Shown piece by piece: positions 49,582-61,320 of a stretch of 64,000 nt of DNA; the stretch's first letter is position 1, and each line of letters starts with the position of its first letter. Origin of the DNA: Melanocharis versteri (Eukaryota; Chordata; Aves; Passeriformes; Melanocharitidae); assembly GCA_013397845.1 (NCBI GenBank), contig VZTG01004161.1:2692495-2756494 (forward strand). The letters are read 5' to 3'. The translations under genes were made by a program, and so were the position numbers. The notes under the pieces are model-generated. The model did no database searches, was not told where the DNA came from, and saw nothing but the letters and a program-made list of their open reading frames with translations.

Positions 49582-51082
49582 CTGCAAAATAAGGGCCAAC
49601 ATGCTTAGACATGACATGTTTCTCTGGCTAGAAGAAACACTAGAAACACACAAGCCTCCAAATAATTTTCAATGCTACCAAACATGCTGTGGATTATTGT
49701 CAGCAAAGTTCAGTCGGGTTGCTGCAATGTCCAAAAGCACTTAGAGAACATGGGAGACTGAACCGAAATTCTAGCTTTTATTGTTTCCTATTTGACAGAA
49801 GCAACACAAAGCAATACTTTATTTAGTCCCCTTAAAAAGCAGGGGTTGAAGTGAAGAATGAAAGATATATATCAACTAATCCATGTCTTTGCTACTGTGG
49901 CCATCTTTCCTGCTCCATCTATTCAGGTACTGCATGCATGGCCCTAATCAATCCCACCCAGTGAGCTCCCAGTCCTACTCAAATCTCAGCCCTTTAAAAA
50001 TCATGTCAGTATCACTGGTTTGCTGTGCTCCTTTGGTCTTGGTCCATACAACATAAATTCGGAACCAAACATCCAAAGTTTCCACTCCTGGCAACACCAC
50101 TGGTTCCATTCAATCTAGTTTTACTGCAAATTGCCTCCTTATCTCATTTCTGTGTTCTTTTCCAAGCCAGTTCCAACTCCTTCTGTCTTCTCACCAGGAA
50201 GAGCATTTTGTCCTCTAGTGTAATTCTTTGCCAAATATTTCCTGTTAGTTTAACTGAGCTCTTTTTTTGCTACTTCATAGAAACTGTTTCTCATTATTTC
50301 TCCCTAATATCACACTAATTGAAAAGAAAGCATTTAACTTGGTTTTTTGTGACCAGTCACTGTGGAAAAGATAGGGAAGCACGAAAGGCTATTGAACATG
50401 AACCTGGGGAGAGAAGTTGTAACAAAAGCATCATGTAGGACAAGTGTATGAGTGTTCACTTATTGACATGTCTGCTCCAGAGTTAATCCAAATTAACCTG
50501 AATGAAACACTGTCCTGGGAGGTCAGATCAACTGCAAGAGAAAAGTCACTTTGAAACAGCATAGCTTCAAAGGAGGAAAGAATTGCTAATATATGGCTTG
50601 TATAAGCACTGTGTAAGGTCTATATGGATCTGAGCAATTGTGCTAACTTAAATGGCAGAATATGGCTTCAGAGGAGTCCCTCCACCCCTGCATTCAGGCT
50701 CAGTATTTTTATAGAGAAATGGGACACTGAAGCCACTTAGTTGCTTCAGGAAAGAAGTAACACGAGTTAATAATTAACCCCTATCAGCCAGAAAACTATA
50801 GTTTCTTTAGCTCAGTGTTTCAAAACCAAAAGAGTTGCTAGGCCACCTTCAAAGTGTAGATACAGCATACTATTGCCATTTATAATCAAGACAGTAATAC
50901 TTGGATCTATAGTGTGCTCAACACTAAACCTTAGTTTTGTTGTCATTAAAAAAAACACCAACACCAAGAAAAAAACACCAAAATAAAAAAAAGGTCCACG
51001 CAAAGATGTGAGTCCTGGCTCCAGGAGGAAGCTCATATAGTTGAGGATTAGGAAGAAATGCCAACAGTTAAAATTAAGATAC
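49582..51082 (-). other. RGCC: RGCC intron 2
   Basis: A 1.5-kb AT-rich intron, donor GTATCT and acceptor TTATTTTGCAG on the - strand. The donor is weaker than consensus. No feature is recognised. Confidence 0.85.
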
Positions 51083-51190
51083 CTTTACAAGGAGTTACTG
51101 AAGGGGATGGCAAGCTTGGAGTAGATGCAGTTGAAGAGTTGAGCTTTTCATCACTGAGACTGAAACTATTTCTGTAGAGGGAATCCGCAC
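51083..51190 (-). CDS. RGCC: RGCC coding exon 2
   Basis: 108 nt between the acceptor GCTTTTTTACAG and the donor GTAAAG|GTATCT on the - strand. It completes Ser (A|GT), then reads ADSLYRNSFSLSDEKLNSS and TASTPSLPSPSVTPCK, leaving one base of Ala. SLYRNSFS.SDEKLNS is diagnostic for RGCC, and the Ser/Thr/Pro-rich remainder with several SP/TP sites fits a protein known to be a CDK1 partner and substrate. Which sites are used in birds is not known from sequence alone. Confidence 0.96.
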
Positions 51191-51326
51191 CTGTAAAAAA
51201 GCAACATTATAAAGTAAAATTGACACCTTCTGCAAGTTTGCAATATAATTGAAACCCAAAATGAAGCCTTTCCTATACAGACTTCAAAGTCTGTAGAATT
51301 CAAATTTACAGTCTTCAAAACCAGAG

Positions 51327-51345
51327 AAATAAATAAATAAATAAA
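51327..51345 (+). repeat. (AAAT)n microsatellite
   Basis: Four and a half to five perfect AAAT units in tandem. It is short and likely of low polymorphism. Confidence 0.85.
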
Positions 51346-54300
51346 CCCTTTATTGTGTGAAGGCTGTTGCTCCCACTCCTACTGTTAAAAAGAAAACAGC
51401 CCTAGGCTGAATCCTCATCCCCAGTATGGAAAGTGTAAGCTTTCCCTGAAGTCAGCACCATTTGAAAAATTATACAGAAATGAAAAGTAACCCACATCAG
51501 CTAAATTAGACCTGGTAGGACCTGCCTAATTCACAATATTCTGGGAAATTCTGTTACTTAAATTTTTCAAAAGCTACAAAAAAATCCTGAATAGAGAGCT
51601 CCAGGACAAGGACAGCCCCACAGAATAAAGAATACATTTAGTGTTGTCCTTTACCCCCAAAGCAAACGTACCCTTTTCTCCATACATTACTGTTGCTTTA
51701 GGTATGGCATTTTTAATTCCCTTTTATTCTGTGACTCTCTGGAGCTCATGAAGCAGTACACTGGTACACAAGATATCCTGCAATCTTATTTTAGGTGATG
51801 TTTCAAAAAAAGCCTTATATGCCCTGGAAAGGAACAGAAAAGGTTCCAATACCATTTAGACGTTTTTGTATTTTAGAAGAGACCTTAAGCTCCAAAAGTA
51901 TCTTTATCTTGTCTTTCTTCGTATAACAAGTTACACAACGTACAGGGCATCCCAAGTATTAGTACTGGCTCCACTGGAAGGAGGCATTGTCATTGTGCTA
52001 GAGACCCTAAAACTGCTGGTCCTGCACTTTCAAGCCAGTGACCTGAAAAACTGTAGTTCTACAAAAAGGCACCATCGTGATACAAACATGTCCATGGTCT
52101 CCATTTACTTGGCACACTGCCTAGGACGTAAATGTAAGTCTTAGTACACGGGGCGGTGGCTACTGCTGCTTGACACTGAGGCCAGCAATTCTGCTCCCTG
52201 CAGCACACACAGCACTTGTCCCCAGAGCCACAGCCTGGGAGGTGGCTAAACTGCAGCACCAAGTCCATCCAAGAGAGGATTGTCACACTTCCTTGGACAC
52301 CGGTCCCATTTGCTGTGCCAGGAGAGGGCTGTCATAGTTAAATTAAGGGTGTCTTGATGAATTGGCAAAAGGGGGCAGGACCACAGCTCGCCCTGCCAAG
52401 ATCTGCACATCTACAGCTCCAGTGGACCTTGCCAGGATGTCTCCAGACAGCAGACACGAGACCGTGCTCTTGCAGACTACTCCTTCACCTCAAGTTCAGC
52501 CATCCTGGGGAAGAAGAGTGTGTGTCCGCACCCCACCTCCTTAGCCTCCTGTCCTTTCCAGCACCAAAGCATCTTCCACAGGAGCACACAGGCACTGTGG
52601 CAAGTCAGACCAGATGACTGCACCTACAAAGCCTCTCAGATCTTTCCTCAGCCATAAAAGCTGATATGTTTGTTCTGTGCCGGCTTCCAAGCTCACGTCT
52701 GTTACAATACACACTGAAAAGGCTCGGGGAAAAAGCTTCAACCTGGAATACTTTCCTCTTTCCCACGCATTTTGGCCCACCACTCTGCTGTATCTTTCAG
52801 TTTGCTCTGCCATCAGCTCACATCCTGTGCTGGCAAACACACGAGACCCACATCAGCACGCAAACGTGAGCAATGACGTGACTGACATCTGTGACCTGGG
52901 GCTATTGCCACATGGTCAGACACCACTTGGTATTTCTTGTTTAGAGAGATGGGTATGCTTCCTCAAGCTACCCTCTAGTTGCAATTTCTTTATCTTCACT
53001 CTTAAGAAGTGCTGCTCTCTATAAACTTCAGCAGATCAAAACCAAGCTACTTGAAACTTCAAATACAAGAAAGACTTAATGAATACAATGCAGAACGGGG
53101 ATAATTTTAGATAGATAAATGGGGAAAAAAGATAAGCCATTTTAAAAGTAGCTCCTAAAACCAGAAAAAAAATAACCTAAGGGTGAAAGAAATCTGATAG
53201 TGGTCTGCAATGATGTGTGTCACCAGTGCTGTACTACACCACATGGACCCTGCATATTAACTGATACTTTCTCTCCATTAAAGGTATGGCAAATTTCCTC
53301 CTGAAATCAGCTTACAGAACAATTGCCTACTAAGGCCACATTTTTTTCAGCCAAAATGCAAACTCCAGTGACTAAGAAACACAGAATGGAAAATTCTAGC
53401 TGTTCAGGACAAAACCCCTACCATCATCAAAAAGCCAAGTAACTTGTAATAGCTCACACAAACAAGCCAAGACTGTAATTCACTGAAACACTGACAGAAC
53501 AGACCAAAAGATAGAACACTTTCCAGGCTATTTATTTGAAAAGAGGAGAACAAGAATTTTCAAATTAATTCCTATTTTAAAGGTTTTATAGCTCATTGAA
53601 TTAATAAAAAATACAGAGAACTATGGTTATAAATCTGAGTATACTTTTAATGTGAGATCTATGCTGCTAGCATCCAGACACCAAATGTAGCAAGTCTGGG
53701 AACTAACATAGCCAACCAATCCTTCTCATACACAAAATCCAAAGCTCCAGTTACTCTTATTTACAGATGGATTAAAACATTGTTTTTGTGCTTGTGAGGA
53801 CAACTGAAATTGCAAAAGCTTTAGTAAACCATTAAAACTGGCCACAAACTGTTCACACAATTCTTTCTGTATATTCATGTGCATATCCAAGCTAGCAGGC
53901 ACCTGGGATTCTTTTTGGTTTTTTTTCTCTTCATTATCCTTCTACAAGCAGTTGAAATTACTAACTGCTTACTTTACAAGGTATTGACACCATAAAATGT
54001 TATTTCATACTGGCTTCCACAAACCTTATGCTGGGAAATATTTACAAGTGGGCAAAGATAAAATACGGCAAAACTGTGGCTTTAAATCTCTGAATGTTTT
54101 TCTTCCAGTTTCAAAAGGTGAAATGTTTTCACATAACAGTGTTATCTTCTGATGGGTTGTAAGAATTTCAGGAAAATATCAACATTTATCTTTCTCAAAG
54201 CAAAAATATACTTTAGCTACTGACTGTGGCTTATTCATGCCACCAAGCATCAGAAATTCCAGTGATGTGAGGAGGTATGCATTGACTCCACCAGCAAGGT

Positions 54301-57300
54301 CACCATAACTGCTGAAAATAATGTACTGTTAAAAAACACTTATGACAGCCACCACAGAAAAATATCCTCTTTGGCAAAGTGTGGCTGTAGGGCAGAAAGC
54401 TCTGGGAAAAGGACAGTTCAGTCTTTGCTCTCTACCAGCTACAACAGCCAAGATTTGCTCATTCACCTCCAATAATGGCCCTTGGAAGAGTTCCACTGCC
54501 AGACAAATACAACATCCTCTGCAACCCAAAAACCAGAGGCTGATGCCAGGGATCTCATTGCTGCTGTCCTTCTTCATCCAGCTCCTTCTCTCCCACCACA
54601 AGTTTATAATTCATTACTTGTTTTCCACTTCAGATATTGAGTCTAGTCCCTGTGCTTATAAACGATGCCACTTCGGCTGTTTAAAAAACAACAAAACTCA
54701 AATTCCCTCTTTAAAAAAAAAAGCCTTAAAATCTGACAGTTTTGTCAGTGAGTTGATTTACATCAGTCAAGCTACACTGCAAAATTAGGGGGTAGGAATA
54801 AATATGGGTGTATTTTACTTTGGCAAAGTAATCTGTAGTTAGTATAACTTTGCTGTTCCAGTATAGGATTAAACCACAAAATAAACCATGGCAACACCAT
54901 GTAAATATAGAAATGTCCCCATTAAATGAGCAATTGAAAGGTTCTCGGCAGTAACCGACTGAAGGAGGAAAACCTCAAACTTTTCATTTTAAAACAGACA
55001 ACGGAAAAGTTCAGCTGTCTAGCTTCTTTGATATCATGCTCTTTCTAGTACCATGGCTCAAGATACAATTTTGAAGAGCACTGGGGTTGGTAAAATTTTT
55101 ACTGCAGTTTTCAGTGGGGGAAGTTTTAGGGGAAAAAGTTAAAGCACATCCCTAAAGCTTTCAGAGAGAAGGTTCACAAGTCCACTCAAGGGTCTACAAG
55201 TCATGAATTTATTATAAAACAGTAACTCAGCACTTAATGAGCAGACTGCACAACTAATTCCTAACCGAACATAGCCTACTTGCTAAAAAATCAGAAAAAA
55301 AATCTGGAAATTGTAAAGCCACCAGTAGAAGTGAGAAATATTCATGATACAAAAAGCTTGTTTCACAATGCTTATGTTTCAGCCCCCAAGGACAGTGTTT
55401 ATTTTTATCATCATCATCACCACAGTTACACTTGGCTGCATTGTTTATTTTTGTGGGGATTTTGCCTAGCTAACAAACATCTGTTCCAATACTGACCAAA
55501 AAATGACACTTTTTCTCTATTGACACATCTAAGCATAATAATTAAAAAGGATTTCAAATCTCATAGCTACACGGAAGTGATCTAGGAAGCCTGAAATCCA
55601 GATGTACAAGCATGTTTTCTCATTATATACGAAGCTTACCTTTCCACTCCTCCCCATGCTTATGATCTATGGGGCAGTTTCCAACTCCACCCTTGCCCCT
55701 TACTAATCTTCCTTTCTAATGAGTAAGAGCAATGGTTGTGCTGGAGTGGCAAGAATGGGAAATCCTACCAAAAAGTGCATTTCTCAGCACACTGAAATAC
55801 CTGTAGAGAAGGCTATGCACCTGAAACTTCCAATTTTTCTTCCCCTTGAACATATCAGTAATGTAATAAAAATCTATTTCTCAGATCATTTAATAAAAGG
55901 GACTTTCTCCAGAAGAGTCTCACTTTTTTTTTTTTCATTATAAATATTGTATTGCCCTCTTGTTTGAGACAGGCCATTGGAAGTTCACAGACACAATCTA
56001 CCTCCTTTTCATGTTACAAGACTGGCATTTGCTGCAGAGACCAAAGGCTCATCTGCTTCACATCCTGTCTCTCACAACAACTCACGGCAGACACCTGTAG
56101 AAGAGCTTTGGAGTGGTGCAGCCGCACACTGATAGTTGCAAGATGGGTTCTACTCAGTTCTCACGATGCACATACCAGTCTCTTCCCTGAGACAGCAGTG
56201 GCATCAGCCCAAGCAGTCCGCAATGGCCCCACCCCTCCTGCTGCGATTTTATCAAGTTATTTTTAAGTATGTGAACTTTTAATATCCATAATACCTTATG
56301 GTAACATCTTTAACAGCTCATGAAAGAAGCAACACCTCATTTCTTTGAAACACGCTAATTTAATTTGATTTCCTCAGACCGGTGAGGTAGCAGCCACTTT
56401 CCTAATGTCACTTAGGATTTTCTGGAGGATTGCCTTGTCCCTACCCAAAACATCTCTTTTTTGCCTGACAGTTCCAGTCTATTTAAGCATTTGGAAACTA
56501 TTTTACGTCTTCAATTCTGTTGCCTTTTTCTTTGCCTTCTTTATGGTCACATATTACAAGACTGACAATGTAAACAGGTTTTTCAGGGTGAGTGCTGCAG
56601 TACTAACAGTAGCTGATGCTTCATCTGTGGATAGCCTAGGCATTAGCACCAGCACACGGAGACATCCACATCCACATCCATGTAAACACAAGAGCTGGCA
56701 CTACACCAAGCACTGAGTGTTAACAGATCCTGCTCAACCCCTGCACCTACTTGATTTTAAAATCATAAAATTAGGAGATCTAGATGCACTCAGGATTTCT
56801 TTGTTGTGTTTAAAAGCCAGGAGACATTGCTCAGAAACCATTTACTTACCCCTAAAAATAACTACAAAGAAACACTGCTGGCTGTATGAGCATAAGAATT
56901 GAATTGATGCATTTATTTTGCAATGCTTTTAACAGAGAGGCTGGAAGCTGAACCTGTCTCAAAAAAAAAAAAAATGGAGCTACAAGTGTCAAACATTTCT
57001 GAGAGCATGACAACAGATTATGATGTAGCTTGTCAGTGTCATTGTAACTTTGGCTCAAGAAACACTAAAGTACTTCCCTTCTCAACCTCTCAAAGTCCAA
57101 CTTCCCATTCATTATCCTAAGCCAAAACCTGGAAGACTGTCCTGACACTGCCATATACTGCACTGGCACAGTGCACTGACTGGGCATGCAATTTAAATTT
57201 ACACAGGCAAGCCTGCACTCTTCTTTGCAAGCTTATTCCAACACAAGAAGACAATGCTATCTGTAAGTTCATTAAAACAGCCACATCTACACTAGTGGCT

Positions 57301-59947
57301 TCTGCCAGCACAGCACTCTCCAGCACAAATCCTCTTTTATCACAGCCAAGATATGCTGTGAATAGCAAAGAGTTATAAAGTATCCCTCAGCTTAGAAGCT
57401 CCAGCACAATTAATAACCTAAAGAACGAAGCCACTAGGCTCTGATTCATTTGAATGCATAACTGTATTCAATCAGGTTGAAACATAACCGGTCCTCACCC
57501 AGAGTCCAGCAGCTCTGCAATGTTGGAGTAACCCAGCAGTTGCATCACGATTTCCAGCACTGACCCAGTCAGCTGTGGTGGCTAATGCAATGCTCGTGGG
57601 CCGAGATCATCACACACATCTGCACACACAAGCCTCTCTGTTACTGCAAGGTCTAGAGCCCACTGTGCTGCGTACAGCGCTTAACCACAGCCAAGCCAGA
57701 CCTCCTCCAAAGATCATGTAATCAAATGACAGGACAAGATGTGGGAGAACAAAGCACTAGTGCACTCATTTTCCACAGCGGTGTCTTCAAAATCCTACTT
57801 TTTCTCAAGAGACAGAAATATGTAACATAAGAATTTAAAGTAGTATTTTTGGGGCTAGCTCTCTTTAAGGATACAAGAATATTTTCAGGATTAACTACAT
57901 TGATAGAAATCTTCTGCAAATTTTTCTTTTAAATTAAATGGGCTCATCCTCATGGCAGAAACCCCAGGAGAGGAAAGGTTTTCCTTACCCTACTAAACAG
58001 TATTTTTCAAGTATGACCACTTGACATCTGTTAGTAGCTTCTCATAAAACTGAATTTAAGGCTGATTCAGGGGCACGGAAACAAACAATTGCAACAGTTT
58101 AAAATGTTTCCTCCCCTTACAGTTCCGTCCCTGACTGGAAAGATACCACTGCAGGAGCGGCCAAAAGATACATATATCTAACCTTCAGCCACACCACATC
58201 AGTTAGGAGGATTAGATTAAACAACAAACAACAGATAGCACTAAAACACAATAGTCTGAACTGTTCTATACACACATGATAAAGTGTACTTGCAATAGTC
58301 TTGGTACTGGATAACAAGATTTTGCAAAGATGTAAAGAATCTTCATTAACAAGATGATTATTCAGACCATCCAGAGATAATATGGTTTTACAGATTCGTG
58401 TTATCAGAACTTGCTCTTTCAGCCCAGTTACCCCTTGATTCTGCAGTGGTATTTCAACGTAAGCCTTATCACAGGAAAAGCAAGGTCTAACTAACTGGCT
58501 AACACTAAATTACAGAAATCAAGGGGAAAATAAACCTGGGTGAAAAGAAATACTTGAGTTTGAACTTAAAGAACCTGGGTAAATAGGCAACTCCCTGCAT
58601 TTATTCTTAAAATAGATGTAGGGTGTGTAGCTGGATTACATCAGACACTAGAACCTGTTTTACAAAAGGAGCCCTTCATAAATCCACAATTCCTCTCCAA
58701 TCCTACTCTAACTTCAAAATAAAAAGTTGACTGCACTAAATGACTCCTTTAGGAAGAAGTGTTTCACCAGGCCTTTCCTGAGCCATGAGCAGAGCTGGCT
58801 GGTTTTGTTTCTCTTCCCCTACACATATCCTCATAGAACCTGGTGCACCCTCCTGGTCCCATACATGCCAGTGCCCAGAAGGAAGTGATTTTGACTTCTC
58901 CAGAGCCACCTTTCACATGACACATCACCAAGGGAGGAACTCAGGCACGGGATGGCATTTGAAAACTTGACAAGTTCCTCATACAAAATCTTTGAGGACT
59001 TTGTGTAGAGCCATCAAACCCTGCCTATCCTACTAGCCCACTACTTTCTTCAGCCTAAATCAGTGTGAATTTGCAACAGATTTTAATTTTCCAGATCTTC
59101 CTGAAGATCTGATCTGCCTGTTTACACAAGCATGCTGTTTTCTCACCAGGCCTTCTGCCCTGCCAGAGAACACCACCATCTTCCTCCAAAGATCCTTCTT
59201 GTCAATTCTAACAGCAATTTTAAGCAGTTTTCAAGATTTAAGTTTTTTGAACAGTAGCAGATAGCTATCTGTAGTTACTCGCATTTCTCCATACAAGAAG
59301 AGTAAGTTCTTGATATTGGGTTGGGGTTTTTATCATTTTCTCAACAGTAGATTATTTCACTCTATCATTACAAGTGTCTCAATTGTGAGACACAATAAGT
59401 GTATGTCAGAGGTTAGCATATCCCAACAACAAAGACTGCACAAGAAACAGTAACACCAGGGCTGCCAGCTTGACTCAGTAAAGACAGATGTCACCTTACA
59501 CACCCTCAGAAGAATGTCCAGTCTAAACTAGGCACACATTTCTAAATCCTCCTTGGAAGATAGAGAGATTCTTAGAAGGAGTACTACACTCACTACATAG
59601 TGAAATAGAAAAATAGTATCTTGATCCATGTACTTCCACAGAAAAAAACCTCAAAGGCAGTGCTAGGCAAGGTATCCAAGTTCAGGGCAGGTAAAACAAT
59701 ACCTGTCAACGAAATTAATCACATGCATGATGATGAAATAAAGGGCTCGGATAATCTGGAGAAGCTATGCTCTCACAGTTTAAATACTAGGGAGATAGCA
59801 TTAGAGTTTTAGCACTAAGTCAACAGAACTGCACCTCGAGTCCCTGAACTGATGAAGAGGCAGAACAGAAATTAGAGGAGCAGTCTTATAATAAGCGGCT
59901 GCAAAACAGGTAAGTTTCATCAAGTTCCCACATGGTTAGAAACTTTA

Positions 59948-60008
59948 AAAAAACAATAAACAAGCGAACAAACAAACAAAACCAAACAAAACCCCCAAAG
60001 CAACAAAA
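59948..60008 (+). repeat. Imperfect (AAAC)n-rich tract
   Basis: An A/C-rich stretch (AACAAACAAACAAAACCAAAC and continuing to CAACAAAA) composed of interrupted AAAC units on the + strand, inside RGCC intron 1. Confidence 0.8.
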
Positions 60009-60479
60009 CTGGTTACAGTTTGCTGTTAGAATAACTTACTTCTGAGAAAGTAACCTACTGCTCCCAAAGAGAACAGCAGTTTCCAGCCTCAATGTCTGGA
60101 AGAAGAAAGAGGCTCTCTCCCCCTCATTAGTAAAGGCAGTAAGAGGGGCTGAACTTTTTTCCAAGTTAACTAGAAAAAATTTAGTTCAAATTCTTTATTT
60201 TCTTGCTCCAAGCAGCTTTCCACCCTTCCTGTTCCATGTTCTGCACCCATTCATATACATCTAGTGTACTTGGGCACAAGGTAGCTTAAAATTAGCACCT
60301 CTGAAATAGTGATAACACTGTCCTCCATCCAGTTGCATGGATAGGTGGATAACCATTCTTACAACGGGAAATCTGGGTGAGTTTCCACTTGTGGAAAGCA
60401 CATTTTGGCTCGCTCGCTCTCTCTATAAAGACAGTTCTGGTTACCGAGACACAGCGGACGGTCCCTGGGAACCTAAGAG

Positions 60480-61320
60480 ACAGCTTTCACTGCAGATGCC
60501 GGGACGTCCCGGTGTCCGGCTGGCAGCCCGACCTTCTCCCAGAGCCAGCTTTTTAGGCTCCCCTCCAGCAACTCTCCCCTTCGTTCAACACCAGCTAGTA
60601 AAACCAGGGGGCCAGACTCCGCACCCCAACCCAGAACGCAAACGAGAAGGCGCTGCTTTTACAGAAACAGACGGGCGCCCGCTCCCGGGTCCCTGCCTCT
60701 CTCAAAGAGGGCGACGTGCTGGTTTAACACCCGCTCCGGAGCGTCGCCTCCCGGCCGCCCCCCGCCCCCGGGACCGGCACCGCCGGCACGGCCGGACCGA
60801 CGGACACTCACTCTCGGAGTCGCTGAGGCCGCTGCCGTCGCTGACGCTGGCGCTGCTCCGCCGCTTCATGCGCTCCAGGTGCTCGCCGTAGAAGAAGCGG
60901 CGCCGGCCGGCGGGGCAGGAGAACTCCGCCAGCACCGCGTCGAACTCGCCCAGCGCCTCCGCCAGGCCCCCGCCGTCCTCCCCCGGCGCTGCGGGCGGCG
61001 GCAGCGCCGTCAGGACCGAACCGGACCGGACCTGCCCGACCCCGACCCTGCCCCCGCGCCCCCAACCCGGCGGAGGGAAGGGANAGGGTGTCCCGCGGCC
61101 GCAGTCCCGCCGGCAGCGCCCCCGGCAGCGCGGAGTGTCAATCGTCGCCCTCCGCCCGCCCCCGGGACTGGGGCTCCTCCGGGACGATCGCGCTGCGCCA
61201 AGCCCAGCGCCGCGTGTGTGCCGCGCTGCTGCGGAGCGGGGATCCGGCGGGCGCCGGAGCCGGCCGCGGGGAGGGATTGTCACGGGAACGCGGGACTGGG
61301 TCAGCCTTGCCCAGCCCCAT
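60480..61320. promoter_or_regulatory. RGCC: CpG island over the RGCC promoter and exon 1
   Basis: The highest density of CpG dinucleotides in the window, strongest from about 60700 to 61300, surrounding RGCC exon 1. No TATA box is seen on the - strand just upstream of the exon, which fits a TATA-less CpG-island promoter. Transcription is expected toward lower coordinates. The sequence has one undetermined base at 61084. RGCC is known to respond to p53, TGF-beta, complement and hypoxia, but I did not identify a convincing element for these here. Confidence 0.8.
60812..61010 (-). CDS. RGCC: RGCC coding exon 1 (start codon unresolved)
   Basis: RGCC is a small cytoplasmic/nuclear regulator that binds CDK1 and modulates the cell cycle, downstream of complement, p53 and TGF-beta signals. 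On the - strand this exon reads ALPPPAAPGEDGGGLAEAL, GEFDAVLAEFSCPAGRRRFF, YGEHLERMKRRSSASVSDG and SGLSDSE, then A|GTGAGT. FDAVLAEF, EHLERMKRRSSASVSD and SG.SDSES are hallmark RGCC segments. I set the upstream limit at an in-frame ACG (61008-61010) where the family's Met would be expected by length; a CTG sits just before it (61011-61013). There is no ATG in any frame up to 61318. The first ATG inside the exon (60867-60869) would remove the conserved FDAVL region. With this limit the whole protein is 125 residues, against 137 in human. Confidence 0.85.

Larger units (their letters stand above)
51191..60811 (-). other. RGCC: RGCC intron 1
   Basis: A 9.6-kb intron with a GTGAGT donor and a TTTTTTACAG acceptor on the - strand. 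It is mostly AT-rich and without recognisable repeats except an (AAAT)n tract at 51327-51345, an (AAAC)-rich tract at 59948-60008, a T12 run near 55924 and an A14 run at 56961-56974. The last ~350 bases on the right belong to the CpG island. I see no gene inside it. Confidence 0.8.

Noticed and set aside
54342..54788. 148-codon + strand open frame inside RGCC intron 1
   Set aside because: Not protein-like, antisense to RGCC, with an overlapping frame on the - strand.
59374..59393. Small hairpin GTGTCTCA-ATTG-TGAGACAC (and a similar one at 45195-45214)
   Set aside because: Eight-base stems with four-base loops are expected by chance several times in 64 kb; no supporting context.
60337..60891. 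184-codon + strand frame in the CpG island
   Set aside because: Antisense to RGCC exon 1 and intron 1; composition-driven and without recognisable domain.
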